Below are positions 35,357-43,261 of a stretch of DNA of 46,907 bases, piece after piece (position 1 is the stretch's first letter; each line of letters opens with the position of its first letter). The DNA lies in contig JACKBM010000056.1 of NCBI GenBank assembly GCA_020634575.1, forward strand, positions 1 to 46,907. The letters are read 5' to 3'. This DNA is from Ardenticatenales bacterium. Its GTDB lineage: Bacteria > Chloroflexota > Anaerolineae > Promineifilales > Promineifilaceae. The notes below the pieces were generated by a model. That model saw nothing but the letters and a program-made list of their open reading frames with translations. It did no database searches and was not told the origin of the DNA. The position numbers and the translations under genes were made by a program.

Positions 35357-36532
35357 ATGCGCCAATACTTCACTCGCCGTAACTGTCTGACCGCCTTCGG
35401 CGTCCTGGTTCTGCTGCTGGTCATGCTGGTTGTGGGCGGCGCCTTTGTCATCAACCGCTTTGTCAATATCGGCGCCATTGTCAGTGATGGCGGTGAGGCG
35501 GCGGTGCAGGTACCGGCCGGTTTCTCCGTCAACATCTTTGCCTCAGGCCTGCTCGGCCCCCGCTTCATGGCCGTCGGCCCGGACGGCCACCTCTATGTCG
35601 CCGACCGGCTCAACGACCGCATCATCATCCTGCCGGACCGAAACGGCGACGGCGTAGCCGACGAAACCCTCGTCTTTGCGACCGGCCTCAACCGCCCCCA
35701 CAGCCTCACCTACCACGAGGGGAGCTGGTACGTTGGCGTCCCGGCCGGCATCGTCGTCCTGACGGACAGCGATGGCGACCTGAGCGCGGACAGCAGCACG
35801 ATGCTCATCGACGACTTCCCCACCAGCGGCACCCATAGCACCCGCACCGTCGATTTCCTGCCCGATGGCCGCATGGTGGTCTCCATCGGCTCCAGCTGCA
35901 ATGTCTGCGAAGAAACAGATGAGCGCCGCGCCGCCATCGTCGTTTACGACATGCCGGGCGCCCTCAACGAACGGCTCTACGCCACCGGCCTGCGCAACGC
36001 CGTCGGCCTGGCCGTTCAGCCCGGCACCGGCCACCTCTGGGCCAGCAATAACGGCCGTGACCTGATGGGCGATGATCTGCCACCCGAAACCGTCTATCGT
36101 CTCAGCGAAGGCAGCTTCTACGGCTGGCCGGTCTGCCATAACGGCTACCTGATCGACCCGGACATGGGCAGCCCCGGCAGCTGTGACGGCGTCACCCCAC
36201 CTACCGTCGAAATGCAGGCCCATTCAGCGCCGCTGGGACTGGCCTTTTATGATGCCCAGCAGTTCCCGGAGGAATATTGGGGCGACCTTTTTATCGCGTT
36301 CCACGGCTCCTGGAACCGCAGCGAACCTACCGGCTACAAGGTGGTCCGGCTGGACCTGGTCAGCGGGGTCCCGGCCACTGCGGTTGAGGATTTTGCCACC
36401 GGTTGGTTGGATGGCGCCACTGGCGAAGCAGCCGGCCGGCCGGTTGATGTGGTCGTTGGCGCGGATGGCGCTCTGTATGTTAGCGACGACAAGGGTCACT
36501 TCATCTACCGGATCAGCTACACAGGCGAATGA
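35357..36532 (+). CDS. PQQ-dependent sugar dehydrogenase-like beta-propeller (membrane-anchored)
   Basis: 391 residues. N-terminal signal anchor (FGVLVLLLVMLVVGGAFVI), then a six-bladed propeller of the glucose/sorbosone dehydrogenase type: VPAGFSVNIFASGLLGPRFM, RNAVGLAVQPGTGHLWASNN, GWPVCHNGYLIDP, FHGSWNRSEPTGYKV. Relatives oxidise sugars with PQQ at the outer face of the membrane, but PQQ binding cannot be confirmed by eye. CAGGAGAA precedes the ATG. It is eight bases from the second propeller gene and so shares its transcript. Confidence 0.88.
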   Translation: MRQYFTRRNCLTAFGVLVLLLVMLVVGGAFVINRFVNIGAIVSDGGEAAVQVPAGFSVNIFASGLLGPRFMAVGPDGHLYVADRLNDRIIILPDRNGDGVADETLVFATGLNRPHSLTYHEGSWYVGVPAGIVVLTDSDGDLSADSSTMLIDDFPTSGTHSTRTVDFLPDGRMVVSIGSSCNVCEETDERRAAIVVYDMPGALNERLYATGLRNAVGLAVQPGTGHLWASNNGRDLMGDDLPPETVYRLSEGSFYGWPVCHNGYLIDPDMGSPGSCDGVTPPTVEMQAHSAPLGLAFYDAQQFPEEYWGDLFIAFHGSWNRSEPTGYKVVRLDLVSGVPATAVEDFATGWLDGATGEAAGRPVDVVVGADGALYVSDDKGHFIYRISYTGE

Positions 36533-36539
36533 TTAAGCG

Positions 36540-37481
36540 ATGAAGCGAGCCAAACTGTGGTGGGTCCTGTTTTTCCTGCTTTTACCGGCCGGTTCCGTCC
36601 AGGCCGCACCTGATGATCCGCTGCCCCGGGTCGTCTGCGGCGGCGGCTACATGGCGTTTATCCACGCCGCCGGGCTGGCCAGTCCCGATGGCCTGGCCTG
36701 GGGACCGGACAACCTCGTCTACGTCGCCGAGGAAAGCGCCGACCGGGTCAGCCGCATTGAGAGCAACGGCAGCGTCACTCCATACGGCAGCGGCATCGTT
36801 TCAGTGGAGGGCATTGCCTTTGGGCCAGATGGAACACTGTATGCTGTGGAGGATATCGAGAATGGCCGGCTGGTGACGGTAGACAGCGGCGGCAACGTGG
36901 CTGAACTTGTGGGCAACCTGGCGGCGCCAGAGGGGGTGACCTACCATCCAGACGGCAACCTGTACATCACCCAATCTAACGTTCAGTTCACCAGTAGTCC
37001 GCTGAACTACCGGACAGAGGTCACGCGGGTGACACCGGCCGGTAGCACCACCACCATCAGCCTTGTCCCTTTCACCCGCAGCTACTCCGGCCTCACGGTC
37101 AGCGCCAATGGCCACCTCTACGTGGCCAACGAAGCGGCTGAGGTCGGCCCGGACGCCAGTGTTTATGAGTTGGACCCGACCAATAATGGCAACAGCCCGT
37201 TCGTCAGCGGCATACCCGCCGCAGAAGGGGTTGATTTTGCCAGCGGCAACAGCTTCCCGCTTTACCTGGTCGAAGAGGACCGCGGCAGTGGCGACGGCTA
37301 CCTGCACCAGGTTGATGCGGCCGGCGCGGCGACACAGTTTTGCGCCGGCTTCCTCACCATTGAGGACGTCCTGGTTGCGCCAGATGGCAACATCTACGTC
37401 TCCGAAGACGGCAGCGGCTATGTCATCCGCCTCACCCGCCAACTCGACCACCAGCTTTACGTGCCGCTTGTGATTCACTGA
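36540..37481 (+). CDS. secreted NHL/SMP-30-like beta-propeller (ScyD/ScyE-like)
   Basis: 313 residues with a signal peptide (WWVLFFLLLPAGSVQA). Repeated blades of the form GPDGTLYAVED, HPDGNLYITQS, SANGHLYVANEAA, APDGNIYVSED mark a six-bladed propeller. It resembles ScyD/ScyE-family proteins. The C-terminal DHQLYVPLVIH resembles the short tail common on exported Chloroflexota proteins, which may act in cell-surface retention (inference). Co-transcribed with the sugar-dehydrogenase-like gene. Activity unknown. Confidence 0.82.
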   Translation: MKRAKLWWVLFFLLLPAGSVQAAPDDPLPRVVCGGGYMAFIHAAGLASPDGLAWGPDNLVYVAEESADRVSRIESNGSVTPYGSGIVSVEGIAFGPDGTLYAVEDIENGRLVTVDSGGNVAELVGNLAAPEGVTYHPDGNLYITQSNVQFTSSPLNYRTEVTRVTPAGSTTTISLVPFTRSYSGLTVSANGHLYVANEAAEVGPDASVYELDPTNNGNSPFVSGIPAAEGVDFASGNSFPLYLVEEDRGSGDGYLHQVDAAGAATQFCAGFLTIEDVLVAPDGNIYVSEDGSGYVIRLTRQLDHQLYVPLVIH

Positions 37482-37485
37482 ACAG

Positions 37486-37631
37486 TTTTTGCCGCAGATT
37501 TCGCAGATTTGGGGATGGTTTGTTTCGCGATTTGAACTTACTGTCGCGACAAGAGTAAAAGGCGCTACTACAAAAAATCCCCAAATCTGCGAAAACTTGT
37601 GCTGAGCGTAGCGAAGTAGCTGCGGCAAAAA
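37486..37631. repeat. imperfect inverted-repeat element (CGCAGATT type)
   Basis: Outer arms TTTTTGCCGC (37486-37495) and GCGGCAAAAA (37622-37631). Inner arms CGCAGATTTGGGGA (37502-37515) and TCCCCAAATCTGCG (37578-37591). Innermost arms TTGT-tt-CGCGA / TCGCG-a-CAA near 37520-37552. It lies between the propeller and methyltransferase genes and ends 10 bases before the latter's ATG. Confidence 0.75.
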
Positions 37632-37640
37632 GAGGAAAAA

Positions 37641-38477
37641 ATGACTGAGAATACGAACCAATGGGACGAAGAAACGTCTGAGACCTTTATTGACTATGGG
37701 CGCTACATGGTGCCGGAGCGGGAGCGGCAGATGGCGATAATGGTCGCGCTGTTGCCGGAGCGGACGCCGTTGTCTGTGTTGGAGCTGTGCTGCGGCGAAG
37801 GGTTGCTGGCTGATGAGATTCTACGCGCCCGGCCGGAGGCGATCGTACACGGTTACGATGGTTCCGCCCGCATGCTGGCGGCTGCCGCAACCCGCACCGC
37901 CTGGGCTGGCCCCCGTTTCATCCCGCAAGAATTTGATCTCGGCAGCCCTGACTGGCGCCAGCCCGATTTCCGGCCGGATGCTGTCGTCTCCTCACTCGCC
38001 ATCCACCACCTGGACGGCCCCGGCAAGGCGGCTCTTTACCGCGACCTCTTCCAGCTCATGGCGCCCGGCGGCCAACTCCTCATTGCCGACCTGATCGAAG
38101 CGCCCGGCGCCGCCGCCCAGGCGCTGGCGGCGGCCCAGTGGGACGAAGCCGTCAAAGCCCGTTCCCTGGCCATCGACGGCCACACCGCCGTCTACGACTT
38201 CTTTGAGCGCGACGCATGGAACATCCTGCGCCACCCCGACCCCATGGACATGCCCTCCCCCATCCACGACCATCTCCGCTGGCTGGCTGACGCCGGCTTC
38301 ACGGCAATTGATGTCTACTGGCTGAAGGCCGGCCACGCCATTTATGGGGCCAGAAACCGGCAATGTAAGCGAATTAGCTACGCTATTCCCGCCCGCGATC
38401 GCGAGGCAGTAAACTGCCACGCTACGAACGCGTCCGCCAGATGCGGACTTTGGTTTAACGTCGACCGTCTGAAGTGA
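37641..38477 (+). CDS. class I SAM-dependent methyltransferase with repeat-derived tail
   Basis: 278 residues. Motif I is VLELCCGEGLLADEIL (about residues 54-69), motif II acidic residue in VHGYDGSARML, motif IV DAVVSSLAIHHLDG, then APGGQLLIADLIE. The substrate is unknown. The natural end of the fold is near AGHAIYGARN (about residue 239). The following 39 residues or so are encoded by the palindromic element at 38391-38548 and have no methyltransferase character, so the stop codon has been replaced by one inside the repeat. GAGGAAAAA precedes the ATG. Confidence 0.87.
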   Translation: MTENTNQWDEETSETFIDYGRYMVPERERQMAIMVALLPERTPLSVLELCCGEGLLADEILRARPEAIVHGYDGSARMLAAAATRTAWAGPRFIPQEFDLGSPDWRQPDFRPDAVVSSLAIHHLDGPGKAALYRDLFQLMAPGGQLLIADLIEAPGAAAQALAAAQWDEAVKARSLAIDGHTAVYDFFERDAWNILRHPDPMDMPSPIHDHLRWLADAGFTAIDVYWLKAGHAIYGARNRQCKRISYAIPARDREAVNCHATNASARCGLWFNVDRLK

Positions 38478-38548
38478 GCTTCCAGTCTGCTTTGAGCAGA
38501 CGCGGCCGTAGCGTGGCGCTTGAGCGCCTCGTGATCGCGATCTCGGGC
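38391..38548. repeat. four-armed palindromic element (about 158 bp)
   Basis: Outer arms GCCCGCGATCGCGAGGC (from 38391) and GCCTCGTGATCGCGATCTCG (from 38526). Next arms GCCACGCTACG (38416-38426) and CGTAGCGTGGC (38507-38517). Two inner hairpins GTCCGC-cagat-GCGGAC (38432-38448) and GTCTGC-tttga-GCAGAC (38485-38501). It overlaps the 3' end of the methyltransferase gene. Confidence 0.85.
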
Positions 38549-38667
38549 CACTACTCTCATTTATGTCTTCTGCGTATAGTCATGACAAGACATCAAAAAC
38601 ACCACCAAAATAAGCATTAATTATGTAACCTGCGTGTAGTGATAACCAAACAAAAAAACAGCACAAA
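38549..38667. other. short AT-rich intergenic stretch
   Basis: About 120 bases of AT-rich DNA between the palindromic element and the broken VOC gene. GTAACCTGCGTGTAGTGAT and TCTGCGTATAGTCATGAC hint at a degenerate direct repeat of about 50 bp. No gene. Confidence 0.4.
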
Positions 38668-39032
38668 TTACTCAGACACGCCAGCACCGGCTTCAGCAAT
38701 CAACTCAATCAAGAACCCATCCGGGTTGCGCAGATAGGCTGAGCGACCCCAGTAATAGTCGCGCGGCGGGACCTCGATAATCAGCCCCTGCCCGGCCAGC
38801 TCGGCGCAGGCGGCATCCACATCGGGGACGGCGAAAGCGGTGTGGTTTTCGGGCGGGAGATCGTCGGGACCGGCCGGTTCATACCGCTCATGCAAGAAGA
38901 TCTTCACCTCCCTTGCTGAAAGATCGCGATGTTCCCCCCATCATAATCTGGCTCCCGCCCCAACAACTTGCGGTAAAAAGCCGTCATCGCCGGCACATCG
39001 TCACTGAAAAATGCCATTTCCACCAGTTTCAT
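38668..39032 (-). pseudogene. VOC-family (glyoxalase-like) gene with one frameshift
   Basis: The N-terminal part from ATG 39032 (preceded by GGAGGT) reads MKLVEMAFFSDDVPAMTAFY, then RKLLGREPDY and on to a TGA at 38906-38904. The rest, from KIFLHERYEPAGPDD to YYWGRSAYLRNPDGFLIELI, is in another frame. Adding one G in the GGGAGG run restores QQGEVKIF and a complete VOC protein of about 121 residues. One base has been lost here, or the base call is wrong. The family covers glyoxalase/bleomycin-resistance folds; the substrate is unknown. Confidence 0.82.
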
Positions 39033-39081
39033 ACGTAATCCACCTCCAGCTTTTGCCAACATTTTAGCACAGATGGTCTAC

Positions 39082-39135
39082 GGTGAGGGGTTGCCAACCC
39101 GTCGGTGGGACCCGACGGGTTGGCAACCCCTCACC
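39082..39135. repeat. palindromic repeat, family A copy 2
   Basis: Perfect 24-bp arms (39082-39105, 39112-39135) with loop TGGGAC. It shares TTG-C-AACCCGTCGG with the copy at 13835-13880. Its right arm supplies TTGGCA, which stands 16 bases before TATAAT of the next gene. Confidence 0.92.
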
Positions 39136-39147
39136 CTTCTCTATAAT
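39120..39147 (+). promoter_or_regulatory. promoter of the YfbR-like gene, partly made by a repeat
   Basis: TTGGCA (39120-39125, inside the palindrome arm), 16-base spacer, TATAAT (39142-39147). Predicted +1 is the A of ATG 39154. Confidence 0.65.
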
Positions 39148-39153
39148 TGCGGC

Positions 39154-39732
39154 ATGAGTCATTTCTTTGCCTATCTCAACCGGATGCGCTACATCGAACG
39201 CTGGGGGTTGATGTACAACGTTCACGTCGAAAACATCCAGGAACATAGCCTGCAGGTGGCCGTCATCGCCCATACGCTGGCCATCGTGCGCAATGAGCTG
39301 TTTGGCGGCAGCGTCAACCCGGAGCGCGTCGCGGTGCTGGCCCTCTACCACGACGTCAGCGAAGTGATCACCGGCGACCTCCCCACCCCGATCAAATATT
39401 TCAATCCGCAAATTAACCGCGCCTACAAAGATCTGGAAGAAGTCGCCAATGAACGCATCCATGGCCTGTTGCCGGAAGCGTTGCAGGCCAGCTTCAACGC
39501 CATCTTCTTCCCGACTGAAGCCGATCAGGAACATTGGCTGCTGGTCAAAGCCGCAGATAAACTGGCGGCCTATGTCAAATGTCTGGAAGAGTTGAAATTG
39601 GGCAATCAGGAATTCGCCAAAGCCAAGCACACCACCAAACAGGCGATCGACGACCTGGATCTGCCAGAGGTGCGCTATTTCCTCAAGACGTTCCTGCCCA
39701 GCATGACTCTAACCCTGGACGAGCTGGATTAG
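39154..39732 (+). CDS. yfbR: 5'-deoxynucleotidase, YfbR-like (HD domain)
   Basis: About 192 residues, closely following E. coli YfbR: MSHFFAYLNRMRYIERWGLM, VENIQEHSLQVAVIAHTLAI, LALYHDVSEVITGDLPTPIK, KAADKLAAYVKCLEELKLGN. HD-site residues His in EHSLQ and His-Asp in YHD are present. YfbR removes phosphate from 2'-deoxynucleoside monophosphates. ATG 39154 is set by homology and by the TATAAT box six bases before it; there is no Shine-Dalgarno, so the mRNA is probably leaderless. The AviRa-like gene starts four bases after the stop. Confidence 0.92.
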   Translation: MSHFFAYLNRMRYIERWGLMYNVHVENIQEHSLQVAVIAHTLAIVRNELFGGSVNPERVAVLALYHDVSEVITGDLPTPIKYFNPQINRAYKDLEEVANERIHGLLPEALQASFNAIFFPTEADQEHWLLVKAADKLAAYVKCLEELKLGNQEFAKAKHTTKQAIDDLDLPEVRYFLKTFLPSMTLTLDELD

Positions 39733-39735
39733 CCC

Positions 39736-40488
39736 GTGCCCTATCGCCATGCCAGCGCCGCCGAGGATTACGCCGCCTACGCTGCCGGCCACATCCTCTA
39801 CGCCCGGCCCGGCCAGACCGCCTTCCCTATTCGCTTAACTGATGAAATTTGGGGACGCTGCCTGGCCCTGCGCCGGCAGCTGGACCTGCCTGACAAACTT
39901 CTGACCGTCTTTGACCCCTGTTGTGGCGGCGCCTACCAGCTCACAACCCTGGCCCTGCGCCACGGCGAGCAGATCAGCCAGATTTGCGCGGCCGATGTGG
40001 ACGCGGCGGCCCTGGCGCTGGCCCGGCAGAACCTGGGGCTGCTCACCCCAGCCGGACTGGACGCCCGCGCCCAGCAGTTGAGGGCACTATACGAAGCGCA
40101 TGGCAAGGTTAATCATGTTAAGGCGCTGGCTCATTTGCCCATACTTCAAGCCCGCCAGGCCGCCATCGAACCGTTATCAGTGAACCTGTTTGCGGCGGAT
40201 GGCGGCCAACCAGACCAACTCCTGTCCGGGCTGGCTGGCACAGCCGTTGATCTGGTGTTGAGCGACGTGCCGTATGGTCAGAAGGCCGCCTGGGGCGGAA
40301 GTTTGGGGACGGAACCGGCCGATCCCCTCCACGCGCTCCTCACCGCCCTGCAATCCGTCATCAACCCCCAAACCATCCTCGCCCTGGCCATGAGCAAAGA
40401 CCAGCGCGCCGCCCACCCTGCTTACCGCCAGCTCGGCCGCTTCCAGATCGGCAAACGGCGCATCCAGTTCCTCCAACCCCTCAGCTGA
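39736..40488 (+). CDS. AviRa-like rRNA methyltransferase
   Basis: 250 residues, GTG start four bases after the YfbR stop, so coupled translation. MPYRHASAAEDYAAY, TAFPIRLTDEIWGRCLALRR, VFDPCCGGAYQLTTLALRHG (SAM motif I), AADVDAAALALARQNLGLL and LVLSDVPYGQKAAW match the layout of AviRa, the 23S rRNA guanosine methyltransferase that gives avilamycin resistance. NPPY-type motif IV is replaced by SDVPYG. Whether it modifies rRNA here is not shown. The end overlaps the convergent AraC gene by eight bases. Confidence 0.8.
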   Translation: MPYRHASAAEDYAAYAAGHILYARPGQTAFPIRLTDEIWGRCLALRRQLDLPDKLLTVFDPCCGGAYQLTTLALRHGEQISQICAADVDAAALALARQNLGLLTPAGLDARAQQLRALYEAHGKVNHVKALAHLPILQARQAAIEPLSVNLFAADGGQPDQLLSGLAGTAVDLVLSDVPYGQKAAWGGSLGTEPADPLHALLTALQSVINPQTILALAMSKDQRAAHPAYRQLGRFQIGKRRIQFLQPLS

Positions 40489-41320
40489 TTGGAACCCAAA
40501 GTTCAAAACCGCCCAGACCGCTGACCGGATCAAACGTTTCGCCATATTGCTCAAAGAATGGCGCGTCGGCTAGCTGATGCCCTGAAGCGGGCAGCCAGTG
40601 GCTCCAGATGTAACTCCAGGTTCGGTTGATCGTCGAAACATGATCGGTATGGTCAAAAACCACGTAGCGCTGCGCCGGTATGCGCAATGTCGCCAGTTCG
40701 GCCGGCAGATCAGAAAAGTCGGCTACAGCCACCCCACTGAGGTAATCAATGTGGCCTTCATCGTCGCCGTTGTAGCCCACACCATAGGTTTCATTGCCCA
40801 GCTGCTGACCGATGGCGCCGAGATAAGGCATAAACTGCTGCCATTGCGAGGGAATCTGCGCACTGGCCTCCTCGCCGTAGCGGGCCCGTAAACCAGCGAC
40901 CAGAAACGCCGGGCGCGTTTCAATGCGGGACTCTAACTCAAGATTATCAGCTTGCTTGTTCATACTCATAGCCTCCACCAGGGTGATGTTTCGTACATGG
41001 CGCTGTGAACGAACTGCTTCAGGAGTCACGCCAAATGTCTCCCGAAACGCCCTCGTAAATGCTTCGTGAGAACCGTAGCCGGTATCCAGAGCGGCATCCA
41101 GAATCGAATCATAGGCGCCGGTCGCCAGGTTCGTGGCGGCCATCGTCAGGCGACGTGCACGCAGGTAACGCATGACCGAATAGCCAGTCGCAGTGCCAAA
41201 GGCTCGGGCCAGATGGAAGCGGGAAACGCCAACAACATCTGCGATCTGATCCAATGTCAGCTCTTCCGCATAATGGCTTTCGATATACCAGATGACTCTT
41301 TCGACAAGATTCGTGGTCAT
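40481..41320 (-). CDS. AraC-type regulator with GyrI-like effector domain
   Basis: About 279 residues. N-terminal double helix-turn-helix: ELTLDQIADVVGVSRFHLAR and DAALDTGYGSHEAFTRAFRE, then FGVTPEAVR. C-terminal GyrI-like (SOUL/BmrR-type) ligand-binding domain from about residue 120 to the end, with RPAFLVAGLRARYG and IPAQRYVVFDHTDHV. This is the Rob/BmrR-like architecture, in which a hydrophobic compound switches the regulator. ATG 41320 (GTGAGGCGT upstream) is preferred over 41362. No obvious target gene is adjacent. Confidence 0.9.
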   Translation of the reverse strand: MTTNLVERVIWYIESHYAEELTLDQIADVVGVSRFHLARAFGTATGYSVMRYLRARRLTMAATNLATGAYDSILDAALDTGYGSHEAFTRAFRETFGVTPEAVRSQRHVRNITLVEAMSMNKQADNLELESRIETRPAFLVAGLRARYGEEASAQIPSQWQQFMPYLGAIGQQLGNETYGVGYNGDDEGHIDYLSGVAVADFSDLPAELATLRIPAQRYVVFDHTDHVSTINRTWSYIWSHWLPASGHQLADAPFFEQYGETFDPVSGLGGFELWVPIS

Positions 41321-41465
41321 ACGCCTCACAGCAACAGTTTCAAAGGCAAGCTCAATATACAACGCAGCAACACGCCGTGTTTGATTGAAATTGCTCTTTT
41401 TAAGCTGGCCTGATGCTGGCTTTACCTTTGTGAGTCAGAGCCAACCAGGTGACTAATGGCGAAGG

Positions 41466-41909
41466 TTAATCTTCAACCGCCACGATCGCCTCGATCTCGA
41501 CGCAGACCCCGCCCGGCAACGAACCCATCCCCACCGCGGACCGGGCGTGCCGGCCGATCTCGCCAAACACGTCCACGATCAGGTCGGAAAAGCCGTTGAT
41601 GACCGCCGGCTGCTGGCCAAACTCGGGCACCGCGTTGACCATGCCGAGCACCTTGATCACGCCCGTCACCTTGTCCAGCGAGCCGAGCGTGTCACGCAAC
41701 ACGGCCAACTGATAAAGCGCCACCTGGCGCGCCGCCGCATACCCTTCTTCTACCGTCACCGTGTCGCCCAGCTTCCCCTTGACGCCCGGCGTCTTGCCGG
41801 ACAGATAAATCGTGTCCCCATGCCGCCGCGCATGGACGTAGTTGCCACCCGCGTTTGGGATAGCCGGTAATTCAATGCCCAATTCCTGCAATCGTTGTTC
41901 TGCTGACAT
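41466..41909 (-). CDS. RidA-family protein
   Basis: 147 residues of the YjgF/RidA fold: LPAIPNAGGNYVHARRHGDT, IYLSGKTPGVKGKLGDTV, GSLDKVTGVIKVLGMVNAVP, HARSAVGMGSLPGGVCVEIE. The conserved Arg of the enamine/imine deaminase site is present in HARSAVG, as in RidA, so deaminase activity is plausible. GGAGAAAAATT precedes the ATG. It is divergent from the DUF2071 gene, about 80 bases away. Confidence 0.9.
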   Translation of the reverse strand: MSAEQRLQELGIELPAIPNAGGNYVHARRHGDTIYLSGKTPGVKGKLGDTVTVEEGYAAARQVALYQLAVLRDTLGSLDKVTGVIKVLGMVNAVPEFGQQPAVINGFSDLIVDVFGEIGRHARSAVGMGSLPGGVCVEIEAIVAVED

Positions 41910-41988
41910 AATTTTTCTCCTGAAATAAGATTTGCCGGACTATTGTAACGCTGACAGGATGGCCCGACATTCCGCTATAATGACGGCG

Positions 41989-42741
41989 ATGACGATTCTC
42001 GACCATTCCCCTGCCTGGGCCGCCCGTGCCGCGTTGCGTGACTGGCCGGCTGGCCAACAACACGTGATGTACCAGACCTGGAGCGACCTGTTGTTTCTCC
42101 ACTGGCGCCTGCCGCCAGAGATTATTCAGGCCACCCTACCGCCCGGCCTCTACGTAGACACATTTGCCGGCGACGCCTATATCGGTATCGTCCCGTTCTG
42201 GATGAACTGGATTCGGCCCCGCTACCTGCCGGCCATGCCCTGGGTCTCTTTCTTCCTAGAGACCAATGTGCGGACCTACGTTTTTGATGATAAGGGGAAT
42301 AGCGGCGTCTGGTTTTACTCGCTGGATTGCAACCAGCCCTTCGCCGTCTGGTTGGCGCGGACTTTCTTCCGCCTGCCGTATGAACATGCACAGATGCAGG
42401 CGGTCAACCTGGGCGGCAAGATTGCCTACCAGCTCAAACGACGGGGCGCACAAACCGGGTCACACTTCGCTTATGAACCGGCCGGTCCCACCTTCTTCGC
42501 CGCCCCCGAATCCCTCGAATTCTTCCTGGCTGAGCGCTATCTGCTGTTTGCCAACACGGCCCAGGGGCTGGCCACCGGCCGCGTCCACCACACCCCCTAC
42601 CCGCTGCAAGGGGCCACGCTCACGGCCTGGAATGACGAGCTGCTCAGCCTCGATGGCTTTGCCTCGCCACAACGCCCGCCGGATAACGTCCTGCGCTCAA
42701 CTGGTGTGGACGTGCGGATCTACCCACTCGTCCGCGGTTGA
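41989..42741 (+). CDS. DUF2071 (YqjF-like) protein
   Basis: About 250 residues: VMYQTWSDLLFLHWRLPPEI, VDTFAGDAYIGIVPFWMNWI, FLETNVRTYVFDDKGNSGVW and YFSLD-like segments (WFYSLDC) are standard for DUF2071. Function unknown; some members respond to nitroaromatics. ATG 41989 lies seven bases after TATAAT (41976-41981), without a Shine-Dalgarno. An ATG at 41980 is inside that box and cannot be the start from this promoter. The last 45 bases overlap the convergent small membrane protein. Confidence 0.85.
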   Translation: MTILDHSPAWAARAALRDWPAGQQHVMYQTWSDLLFLHWRLPPEIIQATLPPGLYVDTFAGDAYIGIVPFWMNWIRPRYLPAMPWVSFFLETNVRTYVFDDKGNSGVWFYSLDCNQPFAVWLARTFFRLPYEHAQMQAVNLGGKIAYQLKRRGAQTGSHFAYEPAGPTFFAAPESLEFFLAERYLLFANTAQGLATGRVHHTPYPLQGATLTAWNDELLSLDGFASPQRPPDNVLRSTGVDVRIYPLVRG

Positions 42742-43086
42742 CACATCCTCCACATGCCACAGCCGGCAAAGTAGCTGCCCCATTAGCGCCAGCAGGCTGA
42801 ACACAAGCAGGACAACCAGCAAGGTACGCAAGATACCTCCGAGCGTCACGGCAGCCAACCCATCATCGGCCCAATTGAGCCGATCCCGGTCCAGCCCGCC
42901 GCTTTGCTGGCTGGCGCCGCGGCCCGGGTCACCAAAGGGCGATTGGGCCGGCTCAGAGCCATCAAACACACGCACGCCCAGGATGTGAACGGGCTCGTAT
43001 TGCTCCCACAATACCAGACCGCCCGTGACAAGCAGGGCGGCAGCCACAACCAGGACAGCCGTCCAGAATACGGATTTGCACTTCAT
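42697..43086 (-). CDS. small two-segment membrane protein, paralog 1
   Basis: 129 residues, unrecognised. Membrane segment near 8-28 (VFWTAVLVVAAALLVTGGLV), an outside loop of about 55 residues rich in charged and Gly residues, and a second segment near 88-108 (TLLVVLLVFSLLALMG). Its N-terminus matches the neighbour at 43262-43648 (both AAAL-VTGGL-LW-QY), so the two arose by duplication. It lies downstream of a DUF4405 gene and probably works with it. Confidence 0.75.
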   Translation of the reverse strand: MKCKSVFWTAVLVVAAALLVTGGLVLWEQYEPVHILGVRVFDGSEPAQSPFGDPGRGASQQSGGLDRDRLNWADDGLAAVTLGGILRTLLVVLLVFSLLALMGQLLCRLWHVEDVSTADEWVDPHVHTS

Positions 43087-43261
43087 GGTGCCGCTCCTTG
43101 GTGCTGCCGCGGGCGCATACTCAGTTGGAGGTCATGGGGTCCAGGGCTTGATAGCGACAGGCATGGCCTCTCCGGCGCCAATCAGGCAGCCACCAGAAAG
43201 ATCAAAAACGCCCAACCTTATCCTAGCACTGATCTATGAAGAAATGATGTGATCAAATGCG

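Noticed and set aside
36801..37661. Long minus-strand open frame of 286 codons
   Set aside because: It is antisense to the second propeller gene and runs through a repeat element; the plus-strand protein is clearly real.
38391..38410. GCGATCGC as a sign of cyanobacterial HIP1
   Set aside because: It is rare in the window and here belongs to a palindromic element; the enriched word is ACCGGCCGGT.
38904..38906. In-frame TGA in the VOC gene as a second selenocysteine codon
   Set aside because: The conserved sequence continues in a different frame after this TGA, so a lost base explains it; no Cys is expected there.
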